Shown one piece after another: positions 49,301 through 60,914 of a stretch of 64,000 nucleotides of DNA; positions within the stretch are counted from its first letter, which is position 1, and each line of letters opens with the position of its first letter. The DNA lies in assembly GCF_020382885.2 (NCBI RefSeq), contig NC_058504.1:22309545-22373544 (forward strand), given 5' to 3'. A model generated the notes under the pieces. The model searched no databases. It was not told the DNA's origin and was given only the letters and a program-made list of their open reading frames with translations. A program made the position numbers and the translations under genes. The stretch comes from Scatophagus argus (taxonomy: Eukaryota; Chordata; Actinopteri; Scatophagidae).

Positions 49301-52300
49301 ATTTGTAGGACCAAATGTAAAATGTGCCTCATGTTTCCAACACTTGATAAGCTGCAGGGGAGTCGTGTGTACTCACCACAGCTAAACTGACAGTGATACC
49401 TCTCGAGGTCACTGCAGAAACAACACAGCTGCAAGCACCGATGATGATGCTGAAATTAAGTGTTTTGTGAGAGAACCAGGAGAAGTGAAAACTTTGAAAT
49501 ATCTGGTTCTTTAGCTTCCAAGTTCTCTGTTTTGTTCACAATTTTTCTACTGATGAGAGCAGTGACACTGAGCAAAAATTGTCAAGTTGGCTGAGCTCAA
49601 AGAAGCTAAAACGTGAAGATTTTGTAAAAACAGCTGTAACCAATATTTTTATAACAATATATCACATCACTGTGTAAAAACAAAATAAATCTGAACGTGT
49701 CACTCTCCTGAATCAAATGCAGTCAAAGCTTTATAACGAGTTTCAGCTCACAACTCACAGCAGACATTCAAAGTCAGAAACTCGTTGGTGATCATAGTGG
49801 AGCATTTAGCTGCTAAAGAGCCAGATTTCCCTCAGGGGTTAGTAGAGACCAAAAATGGAGATAAAAAGAACTGAATGTCAGACACAAACATGACTCTTAA
49901 TGATAATGTGTTAATAAGCAACATTAATATGTGCTCTACTGAATTCCACTGCCGCCTGTGTCGCCAAAGCCATTGCGGGTTTGTGTTATCAGAATATGTC
50001 CTCATAGTACTTCAGCAGATGGCTTTAGAGGGAAGTAGAGAGCTCACAGCATGTTTCAGCAGATTTCCTTCAGAGCCTCTCTTCCTCATTTGAAGCTCAT
50101 CTCTTTTGTCTTCTTGCTGTCGGTGTGGCCAGTGTGTCCTGGGCCTGTGGGTGCTGAGGCTGCTTAGTCTTTGATATCTTCTCCTTATGTTGTGTGTTCT
50201 GTGTTTGTGTGTCCGTGTGGACCACCCTTTGCTCAATGACAGTGTCTGTGTTTAAGAACTCGAAGGACCTGGATAACAAGCACATTTGGCCATGGTAATA
50301 GCATTTGCCATTTAATGGAATCATTTATCCAAAGCTCCTTACGGTGTCATAAGTGTATGCGCTTTTGTGCTTGTGGCTCTGACGGGAATTCCTAACCATT
50401 TTATTGTGAGTGCTGCCTTCAAGTAACATAACGAAACCACTAACTCAGGTAGTATTAGTCCTGTAATCTCCACGTTTTCCCCTTCAAGGATCAGTTTTGC
50501 TCACCTCACCTTGAGCCACATATGACTAAAACTAAAACCACCGCTGGACCACACAGATAGTCGTATTGTTCAGTCTGCTCACATGGGACATATACTGAGC
50601 TCCTTGTTTCATTTTAGTTCAAGCAGCACCACAACATGTTTTAATGTGGAGAGATGCTGGATTAGTTTTAAACAGATTTCTGATTGTCCGATCTTTTGCT
50701 TTATTGAATATAGTAAAGAAGTAAACAGCAGCTGTGTAGAACATCAGGTTCTGCTCACCAACAGGAGGTTTCTGGACATCATAGGTGGCCTGCAGATCCT
50801 CCAGCATGAGATTTGTCTTCACTGTAACCTTGGATATGTAACATGCACACAAAGGTTGTGTTTATGATAAAGAGTCAAAAATTGGTGTGAATGAATCCAC
50901 TGCTGGCCTGAGTTCAGTGCAGTTACCTTTGCCCTCATCACTGTGGCTTAACTGTGATGAAGGGGACAGTTATGAGTGTCTAATTTGCAAATTTGTGTGT
51001 GGAAGTACATAGACAGTACATTAACAGATAGAGAGCTTGTGCGAACTGCTTTGACAAGCAAATCACCACTACTGATGTTCATGTTTGTGTGAGTTTAATC
51101 CTGTTTTCCTTGTTGAAGTTTTGTTTGTAAAATATTCAAAAAAGGTGTGATGAGAGCTGTTTGATCGTCTTCTTCGAATACCTAGATGATGTCATAGTTT
51201 CCACATGTCTTTCATTAAAATAAATTTACCTCTGAACCTTAACACAAACAACCATTTAAGATGGTTTAAAAGCATTAGCTTCACTAACTTCACTCCTTGC
51301 CTTCACAACCTGAACTCAAAGCTCAATTATTCAAGTGTTGCTGCTTCTTGGCAGCTCGTACGGCCTCCTGGCTGGCTGCAGCCTGCCTTTCTCTGGGTCC
51401 CGTCTATTGTCTGCCTGATTTCCCCAGGCACCGAATCCTGGCTGGAGGATTGAGGGCCATCAGATAGAATTAAGAGGAGACAATAACTGTGCGTGTGACC
51501 GTGGATGCGTGTGCTCGTGCATGTGTGATTACTTAAAATTGGGCAAGAGCATGTTTAAGTTTTTGTGTAGCTTGTGTCTGTGTTGCCCTTGGGAGGGAGT
51601 GTGTGTGTGTGTGTGTGTTTTTGAAGTGAAGCCAAAGCTTCCACAACAAGAAGAGGCCTCTCCTCCTGGCTCCGTCCACTGATGCAGGCCTTCAGTGTCC
51701 GTCGCTCCAGCTGGCAGCAAATTTATACCGAGGCCAAACACTCCAATACCCACAGGCAGGCCAACAGGGGCTCTTTGTGATGCCAGAGTGTGTGTGTGAG
51801 TGTGTCTCTGTGCGTACTTATCAGCTACTGGGCCAGTTGTTCAGCTCATGATTGACTGCAAATGTTGTTAATCTCCAGCATCCAGAGGACTTCTGTCTGC
51901 GTGTTTCCGTTGGTTAAGGCATAAATTACATTATAGCAGTGGCTTTAAGTCAATGAATGCACTGGGAGCTGTGTGGTTCCTGTGTGGCGGCAGTACTGTG
52001 TAGTCACAATACCGCACTGTACACTCTGATACATATTTAAACTACATTAGTGGGAGAGAAATTCTGTCCTGATGGTGGTGTGAAGGAAACAGAGGAAAGG
52101 TCATGTGGTCAAGACTGCAATGCCAGATTAAATTTTAATTTCTTTTAATGTTGTTTCTCCTCTGCTTTCCGTGGCGACCTACAAAATTTTTTACCTGTAA
52201 ACAGCACGGTTGCAGTCTGCAGTACACATTCCACAAGGGCTCAGAGAGGAGGGATACCATGTATGACTTTTAACACAAGAAATCTTATGAGAGCTCTCGA

Positions 52301-55300
52301 ATATTAAATCATCCATCTTCGCTCACTGCTCTCCTCCCGCCGTTAAACTCCTGCAGACACAATCCGGTTGTTTATTCCTCCAGATGCTCCAGCTCTGTCA
52401 CTGGCTCGAGTTCAATACTTTCAGCTCGAGCGAATACGCCTTAGTACAGAATCGTGGCACATGGAAAGTTTTGCTTCGTGTTTGGCATGAACATAATTGA
52501 ATTATTATCACCAGACAGCTTTTCCAGGGAATAAAGGTAATTACCAAAGCACGGAAACTCTGGACTGGCTGATAAGGCCAAAATTAGCCATCACAGTATG
52601 GACATTGCACTGATATTGTAGGGTGCTTCACAAAATATTACCACCAGTTTTTTTGATAAATAATTGTCAGTAATGTGGATATAACCATAAAATGGGTAAA
52701 TATGAGAGGGCTGGGTATCGATTCAAATTTCAAGAATCAGTTCTTTTTTTAAATTTATTTTATTAATCCCAAGGTGGGAAATTACTTCTCTCCATTTAAC
52801 CGATCACTGATTGAAACACACACACACACACAACATGCAGTGAAACACACAGGAGCAGTGGGCTGCATCAAGCGCCCAGGGAGCATATATATTGGGGGTT
52901 AAGTGCCTTACTCAAGGGCACATCAGCCGGCTAATGGGGGGTGGGGACATTATCACTCCACCACACTCAAACTTTTCCTGCCCGTCCGGTGGGGGAATCT
53001 AACCAGCGACCTTTCATGCGTCAATTCAATGATGCGACTAGTGGGGTTAAAGTTCAATGGGGGAAAATGTATAAAAAAAATCAATCTTTGGAGCTAAGAA
53101 TCAATCAGTTATTCTACATTATGTTATGTTATGTAAGATTACACCCCTGATCTTTTCCCTGTTTTCTGTATCTACCAGTTTTGAAGTTGCTAGTTAAAAT
53201 AGCACAAATGTGTTAATATGATGTGTGAAGCTGTGCTTGGCAGACGCTAACTAGGAACATACCACTGCGAAATGTCATTCGATATGCACAGTTCACACTT
53301 CTCGAAGATCAGATGGTGCCGCTGACCTCTGACCCTGAAACAGCTCTAACCGCTGAAGTCCTCATCGTCGACCTGCGCTGATATTTCTGCACATCTAAGA
53401 GGCAGTCACACTCCACTCTGCTTTCAGGTGGTTACACAAGTTCACCAAACTTAAAATATATTTTAAGGCATTCAGCCGATCCTCTTCTTTTTGAGTGATG
53501 GTTGTAACGGCTTTCCATTAGCATTGGTAACCATTTTAAAGCATTTGAGTTTTTGGGTTTTTTTTTGCTTTGACCTCAGAATAATCACACAAAACTTGAA
53601 ACTAACTGCTGTGTTATGGCAGTGTAGCCACTCGTTAGCACCTCTGATGTCAGTGATCCTCTTTAGCCTTGTAGGACTGTTTCTGGGAGTTTCTGGTAGT
53701 TGTATTAAAGAGAAGCTTTTCTCTGCTACAAATCTGTGTGATTGTTTGGGTTTCTATATACTGTTCTATCGCCTGTAATGAGTCAAATGGTTTGGAGGGG
53801 AACAGTTCCTTTTGGTAATTTCATCTGGAATGTTTGGGTTAGGGCAGTGACTCTCAAAGTTTTTGGCTTGTGAACCCTTGAAATGAATCCATGTGACACC
53901 CTTCATCACGGGTGGTTTAGCTGTGAAGTTGTGTGGATGATTTTCAGAGGTGCAAGTGTCACTCTAAAATAAGTAATAAGTAAAAAAAACAACCTTTTTC
54001 CTGTCACAGACAGTCTAGTCCCTTTAATCATTTAGTAACTCATCTTCAAGTCAAACACGTTGCGAACCGCTGGATCAGAGGACGAGCAAGCTGTAACCAC
54101 TGCAGCTGAGGGTGAAGAGATAGCAGACAGTCAAGCAAACAAGCCCCCATGAGTACTTCTCTTCAAGCATGAATTAATACCCAAAAGTTTGTCTGCAGTC
54201 ATTACCTGCTTATATTTATGCGCTACGGATTTTGCATCAGATAACATACCGTTAACCACAGGACCCAACACGAGAGGAAATAAAGCAGCTGTGATGTGAT
54301 ATTCGTTGCTGCTGATCGTAGAACCCGAGGAACTGGTTTCTGAACGTGTTGGAGGTGTGAATGGAGAGCGGGAGAGCACGTGTGTGTGTGTGTTTGTGTG
54401 CGTGTGTGTGCATGTTGTATGTGGGTTTAGTGGGTTTGTGGAAAACAGTTTCTGCTTGACAGGTTTCAGTAGGAGGATGCGTGATGATGAACCCACAGTC
54501 TCACTGTGAGTCAGTCCAGTATGACAAAAAGGCCATCAGTTACCCTTACTTTCATCTAAGCTCCAGACTAAATGTTTTCTGCAGCTCCGCATAGTAAGAG
54601 GATTTCATTTCTTAATGTTTGGATTTGATGATTGATGGATTAATGGATTAATTGCCCAGTCTTTTAAAATGTGAGAAGAAGCTGTTGCAGCTCTGGCGAC
54701 AACTCTCGTGTCAGTTTATGAGTTAAACAGTAAACTGTGTAATGGACTGTATCCCTGTGCCAGTACTGTGTGGCACTTTGGTAGCAGCGGTAAAACATCT
54801 GCGGTCTGCTGCTACAGAGATGAATATCTGACATTGTGCTTGGGCTCACTTGTAGTCCTTCAGCAGGCAGCAGAAAGCAGAAGTGAGATAGAGCTTTAAG
54901 CACAGTAATGGGGGTTATTTCCACATTTGTCTCCAGGACGAATGAGCCTCATTAAACTTTACTGTTAACCGATGATGTTGACAGACTTGAACGTGATCAG
55001 CTGTCCTGTCGAGCAGATAAACCAGCCAGACAAACAGAATAAACATGTGTAAGTCTGCCGTTTACTCTCACATGGTGCTTTGTATGACCGTTGATGAACA
55101 TATAGAGTGTAAATAAAATAAGCTTATGAGGAATTGCAGAATTTTAATTTTAAGAGCTTGTTCACAAGTAGACATGGAAAATAACGATTATTGCCTCCTA
55201 CTCCCTGAAGAAAAACAAAGAAACAAATAATATTTGTGGTTATATGTTCTACAAGCTGTTAAATGGATGTTTTCCCATTTACTTTACCTGCGCTGCTGTC

Positions 55301-57196
55301 TGGTACATTATGGCATTTTTGCCTTCATTGGACAGGAAATGAGGGGTAGGGCAAACAACGAAGATCCTTGGCCAGAACTGAACCTGAGTTGCAGTTTAAT
55401 AGTTTGCATCTCAGGCACTTGACTAAAAGGACATCTGTAATGTCTGACTGTTAGCGGAGAAAACAGCATTTCCAATATAATGGTGAAAGCAGGTGATCCA
55501 TTGCAGTGGCTGTAGACTGTCTATTGAATTTATGCGTTCAGCTGGTGTCCTTAAAGGACCCTGAATGCAGCAGCAGCCTCAGTGCAGAACTGATCTGAAC
55601 GGGTTTGTTGTCTTCAGTGTTTTAGCTTATTTTTCAGGCCAAAAATGTGCTGCTTTGCTCATTTCACGAAGTATCTCACCTTATGTTGACCTGTCCCTGA
55701 TACCGCCAGTCCAGTGTAAATCCATGTCTGTCCAGACTCATATAATGTATTTATTGACTGATAGAGAGTTATGAATCAGCTGAAACTCAGTATCATCCGA
55801 ACCAGTGAGCTTGTGCAGACTACCGTGCTTCAAATATGGATGTTGTTGTAAAGAAACTATAGATGCTCAGTGCAGCAGCAAGATCTCTGCAATCAGCACA
55901 GTTTCAAGATGCACACTTAAGATTAGTGTCCCCAATTCAATATCAGATTACATGTGAAGTATGGTCACAATCTACCTGTCTAATTCCGAGTTATGCCACA
56001 GTGTTCACAGAGCTGGGATGTAAATAAAATTGACGAATAACTGATCAAACATGGGTTTTGTCACGTCCTCAACCTTAAAATGTTTTGAGGTTGTTTTATG
56101 TTGTTCCTACAGGCGCTCAGTTTGCTTCAGACTCACTCGACCTCAGCTCAACCCTACCGATGCACAAGTAAAACATTACATCACCAAGGAGTCGCTGGTC
56201 GTCGTGCGACAGTAACATCTGTGTGAAGCTCAGCAGTGTGTGACAGCTCTCTAATAGGCAGCAGTACAGTGTGTGTGTCCTCAGCAGCCCCTGCCACATT
56301 TCATCTCTGTCGACTAACTGGGCTAATTTCACGGTCTGATGAGCAGACAGAGGCAGGCTGGTAGACTTACCAATGTCAGCAGAGACTTTAAAGGCTGCTT
56401 TTTTTAAACATTTTAGAGTGTATGTGTGGCTGCAGGAGGATGAAACGGTGGTGGGTGTTCTCCTGGCGCTCCCTCGCCAGTCGTGACTGGAGTGGTCGGA
56501 CTCCTAAAATTAAGCAATGAATCACACAAAGCGATGGCAGGACAAGTCACCGCTGCCTGGTTGGTGGACAGAAATGTGTTGCCCTCTGCGGAGGACAGCT
56601 TTCAGGAACACTGGCCAGGATTAAACTTGTGTGGTCAGGTGGGAACACGTTCTTCCTGTTCGATCTCTCTCTCAGGCATTTTGGGTTGTCAGTCGAACAT
56701 AGTGGGTGGCACACTGAACTGTTTGTTCCTTTTATTGCAGTTTGACTCGCTGTTAGTAGCTTTTCTTCAGCTGCACAGTCAAACCTTGGGGCTTTTAATT
56801 AACAGTCTGACACATTTTGAACTGTGCTTGTTCACTTTCACTGAGATTTAGAGGAGGCTGTTCACCTCATGTCTGTATGGAGAATAAACCAGAAACAGGA
56901 CAAACAGCCTGTCTGGCTTGTCTAACAGTAACAAAGCCTGCTTTCCAGATCCTCTGACACTCACAGATTAGCCTACTGTATCCTACCTACTGTATGGCAT
57001 TGCACCATTTTACAGGATTATATGTGACAAATAAACACGTTGATATCAGGATCAGTAGCTGCAACTGCTGTCTGGTGAGATGCAGAAAGCTGGTTCCACC
57101 TGTTTCTACCTGTTTCCAGTCTTTAAGCTAAGCTAAGTTTAGCAGGCCTCATATTTTCTGATGAATCCACCTGAACTGTTGTCCTCTCTGTTTCAG
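40352..57196 (+). other. pcgf3 intron 1 (about 16.8 kb)
   Basis: No coding exon with protein resemblance was found on either strand. Recognisable features are an (ATGA)n tract at 41938-41968, a (GT)n at 51598-51619, a teleost repeat at 52740-53050, a GT-rich tract at 54378-54415 and a short repeat relic (CTTTAAGCTAAGCTAAGTTTA) near 57119-57140. It is notably poorer in recognisable transposons than the slc49a3 introns. Further untranslated exons could be hidden here and cannot be excluded by reading alone. Confidence 0.5.
52740..53050. mobile_element. Teleost dispersed repeat (SINE-like) in pcgf3 intron 1
   Basis: The phrases CCCAAGGTGGGAAATTACTT, CAGGAGCAGTGGGCTGCATC, AAGTGCCTTACTCAAGGGCA and CCGTCCGGTGGGGGAATCTA occur in the order I recall from a widespread teleost repeat. 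A (CA)n run sits inside it at 52816-52833. There is no coding capacity. Confidence 0.6.
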
Positions 57197-57304
57197 GCTC
57201 CAATGAGAGGCTCTTCATGATGAGCTAACGCTGTCGGCCGCAACAACCGCAGGAAGAGACGTGGCCGCTGCACCACCCACAGTCGACGCATGGCGGTATT
57301 AGGG
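57197..57304 (+). other. pcgf3: pcgf3 untranslated exon 2 with upstream ATGs
   Basis: The 108-base segment is bounded by acceptor CTGTTTCAG and donor GGTAAGA. It contains short upstream ORFs (ATGAGAGGCTCTTCATGA and ATGATGAGCTAA). Near its end an ATG (CGCATGGCG) reads GCG GTA TTA GGG to the splice site and then, across the junction to the 60797 exon, continues in frame into the PCGF3 start. It is an inferred exon: splice sites and spacing fit, but no protein homology can confirm it. Confidence 0.55.
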
Positions 57305-60300
57305 GTAAGAACCACACACACAGGTTTGCTTTGTCTCTGTAGCAGCCGTGGAAAAACCCAGAGAAATCCCATCATGGCTTTTTATCCTCAAAACTAGAAT
57401 CGGTTGATCAACCAGTCGGGTAATGAGCTAATATTTTCAGCTCACATATCAGATTTATGAAATCTTTTTAAAAAGTTATAAGATGACAAAATGCACCAAC
57501 ACATTTCAGACTCTTGTCCTTCAGAGGCGACGATTATGACGTCTCCTTGACGAATGTCTTTATCGTCCTGATATCCACCTCAGTGTTGAGACGCTTTCAC
57601 CGTGTGAGCAGCCAGAGAGGATTTCAGAACCTCTAAATGATGGATGTCAGCTGTCTCAGTGTCTAATACACCAGGAACAACTGGCCATTATCTGACTTAT
57701 AGCCGGGTGTAATTTCACATCTAGTCATCTGGCTGCTACCATCTGCTGTTATTGTCTGTTTGGTAGTCAGCCTTATCAGTCAGCTTCTGTATTTTCACTC
57801 CATAAGACACCTCATTCAGCTTTATCCTACAGTTAAATCAGTTCACCCTCTGAGCTGCTGCAGCTGGCAGGCTTCCGCATATGCTAAGAAAGTCAGTTTA
57901 AATGTGACATTTTGTCAACTTTTAAAGGGAAAAGAACCTACAATAGAAGGGTAATTATTTGGAGGAACATTCAGGATCAAAGCTGCTCTTAAATCCTGGG
58001 GAAAACAAGCTGTCGGCAGTGGAGTTGATTTGATGAATGCAGAGACAGCAGCAGTCAGATTCAGAGGAAGAAGAGTGGACAGAAACATGAAATGTATGGT
58101 CTGACACAGAGACATGTTTAATGTAAAAATGACTCAGGCAGAGCCCAGCGGAGAACTCCGGGAGTCCAAGCACGAGCGGAGCCAGACAGCCGAGTAGGCT
58201 CCTCAGTGTGTTCTCTGTGCTCAGGCCCAACCAGAGGGCTGCCTGTCTCGTTCCATCAAAAGAAAACTTCTCTTAAAAAGCTCAGCTCAGACATTCTCTT
58301 TGACTTTGTTGTTTTCGAAGTTATCCCTGCCAGCGATGAGTAGATATTCTCTTTAGGCTCTTCCTAATGAAAAAGTCAGTTAGCTTGTGTACAGCGGGAT
58401 TTAAAGAGCCATGAACCTTGATTGACTGACCTGAAGTCAGCTGGGATAAATGATAAAGAATGATTTTTACAGATAGAAGCTTGTAGTGGTTGTAGTTTTA
58501 GTGCAGTTGTATTCACTTTGATTGAAGTAATATGTCTGTGTTTTTGTCATTACTGCGAGTATGTGGTGGACCTAGACATTTTTCTGGGACATGAGACTGT
58601 ATTTTTAAAACCAAATCACAATTATATAAGATTAAAAAGGTATGCCAGTGTGTTTTGATTAACTTCTTTATCTGTAAATCTAAATAAAAATTGAGTTTGT
58701 CATCTCCCTTAAAACATACAAAAGAGGAAGTGTGTGGTTTTTTTGGGGTTTTTTGCCTGACAGACAAAACTGAGGGCAGATGGGCTCACCTACTCTCTTG
58801 GGTAATGAGTCATTTCAGTCATTCCTCTTGTTAATTTTCAGTCCCTGGTGTGTGTTTGTCAGTAAATATTCTAGATGTGAATGACTTGGTCTGACTGAAG
58901 TTTATTATGTGAAGTAAAATGAAATTAGCTCTAAATTTTGGTGATCGAAATCAAAAGCAGGATCATTGATTTCATCCACAACTCACATGCAGACACTTAA
59001 CACAATCAACTGACTGCTGTTGGGTTTATTTCTTCTTTTTCAGGGACTGTTGATTGATTTGTTTGGGATCTTCTCTGGACAGATTTGAGAAACTGAACGT
59101 TATAACAGACTGAACTTCTTTCTTTTTGTTTTTGTTTTTTTCTTCGTTGAACTCTGGAATGTGTCTATCTCCGACCTGCAAAAAAATCTACCAAGATAAA
59201 GTCAAGCTGTTGTAGAATCCCCACCCCCCACCCTCTTAAAGAAGAATTCGAAAATTTAAATGAACTAATGACCTGCTAATGTTTACAAATTCAGATGCAA
59301 TGGTTTAATAGGGACACAGCATCAGTGCTGAGAAAAAACACTTGAAATAAAAAATGTAATCAAACCATGACCTTTAAAATCAAAAGTCAAATTGTGGCAT
59401 CCTGGAAACTCTTTTTGGCACTTTTTTATGTCCCATAATAAGGGAGTGTATTGTAATAATAATAACGCACAGAAAGCTGAGTGTCCCTGTTAGCTCGGCT
59501 CTGTGAGAACAGAGGACTCCCAGTCACTTGTTGATGTTACTCACAGAGTGAAACCACAGTTAGTCATTCGGTTACTCAACACACTCAGCTTCTGGATCAC
59601 AAATCACTGCTTGCGACATGGTTTTCATGCACTTTTTTCTTTTAATTTGCACGTGAATCAGCGGCTGTTAGTCCGCATTGTCTCACTGTGATCTGAAGTG
59701 AAGACTCGGCGTACTGCAGCTGATCTTGGTTCACCATGTTCACCATGGTTTAAAGTTAGCAATCACCTAAGCAGTTTCTGCCAGCGAAGTTGATTTATTT
59801 TTATGTCTGAGTGTTATTGTGAGTCTTTACTTGATGGTGTCTCTGTCTTCAGTCGTATCACAGCAGCATTAAAAAGGTAACACCGAAACAGGCTGCTGTT
59901 GCTGCAGTAGACCAGAGAGGGGGTTTCCTACAAAAAGACACATGAAGAAGAAAACACAGGCGATACAGGACCTGTGGCTGGCAGTAGTGATCGCTAAGTG
60001 GCTTCGGAGGCAGAGAAAACGCTGAAGAGCAGCCAGCTGATATGGTGGTATTCAGCTCAGTGTTCCTCGTCGTGATTATCGGGGATATCACTGGTTGTTT
60101 GTACTTGCTTTAGCTTTTATTTAATGCTTTTAGTGGTGAAGCACTGATGAAACTGTGCCCGCTGTGTGTTTGATGTACCGCCTTTTTTTGGATTCTGTTC
60201 CTATACGCTCATGGATTCCCTGTTTTCGTCCACATCTACCAAAACGTGAAAATGTCACAAAAAATGAAATGTTTTCTTTCTCACTCATATGTTCGAAGTA

Positions 60301-60796
60301 ATACACCAGCAGACACGCAAAGAAAAGCCTGGTAACGTTACATGCAGGTGGTATTTTCTTGTGTACTCACTATGAAATTATGATTATGTAGATGCAGATC
60401 AAAACCGTTTTGGATTCATTCTTGTGTCTGCCCTCTTTATAGCTCTGTGATGTGATGCATCACAGCTCACAGTCCTGTGATTGTAGAGCCCAACACAGTG
60501 GGTGAGCAGGAAGTGACTGATAGTAGGACAGATTAGTGGTCTCAGAGGTTGAACCTAAAACCTCTACCTGCAGGGCCGTCAAAGACAGACAAACTGAACC
60601 TGAGAGCTTCCAGGGTTTCCTTCCAAAATGTTAGAAAGGACACGATAACTGAGAATTAACTGAATAAAGAAGTCGCCTTTTGGTGTTGCTTTGAGCAGCA
60701 GAGTCAGAGTGCTGGATTTTGTTACATCAGTTTGTGTTGAGGTTTTTTTTTTTAAAGCTTTAAACTTGACACTTTGTTCTTGTTCTGTTGTTGCAG
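57305..60796 (+). other. pcgf3 intron 2
   Basis: About 3.5 kb lies between the inferred untranslated exon and the first coding exon. No repeat family, RNA gene or further exon could be supported. Confidence 0.55.
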
Positions 60797-60805
60797 AACC
60801 CCGAC

Positions 60806-60914
60806 ATGCTGACGAGGAAGATAAAGCTCTGTCACATCAACGCCCACATCACATGTCGTCTGTGTGAGGGCTACCTGATCGACGCCACCACTGTCACAGA
60901 GTGCTTACACACCT
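60806..60914 (+). CDS. pcgf3: PCGF3, Polycomb group RING finger protein 3, first coding exon (partial gene)
   Basis: PCGF3 is the PCGF subunit of variant PRC1.3, pairing with RING1A/B to monoubiquitinate histone H2A. The exon 60797-60914 follows a GTTGTTGCAG acceptor. The ATG at 60806 has G at -3 and opens MLTRKIKLCHINAHITC, RLCEGYLIDATTVTECLHT, nearly identical to recalled human PCGF3 and distinct from PCGF5/PCGF1. RING ligands Cys 17, Cys 20, Cys 33 and His 35 are present. The exon ends after one base of codon 37 at donor GTAAGT. The rest of the RING and the RAWUL domain lie off the right edge. Residues 9-10 are Cys-His where human has Trp-Asp. Confidence 0.93.

Noticed and set aside
54131..54496. 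A 121-codon minus-strand open frame
   Set aside because: Part of it is a GT/CA repeat, the remainder matches no protein I recognise, and it has no convincing splice sites.
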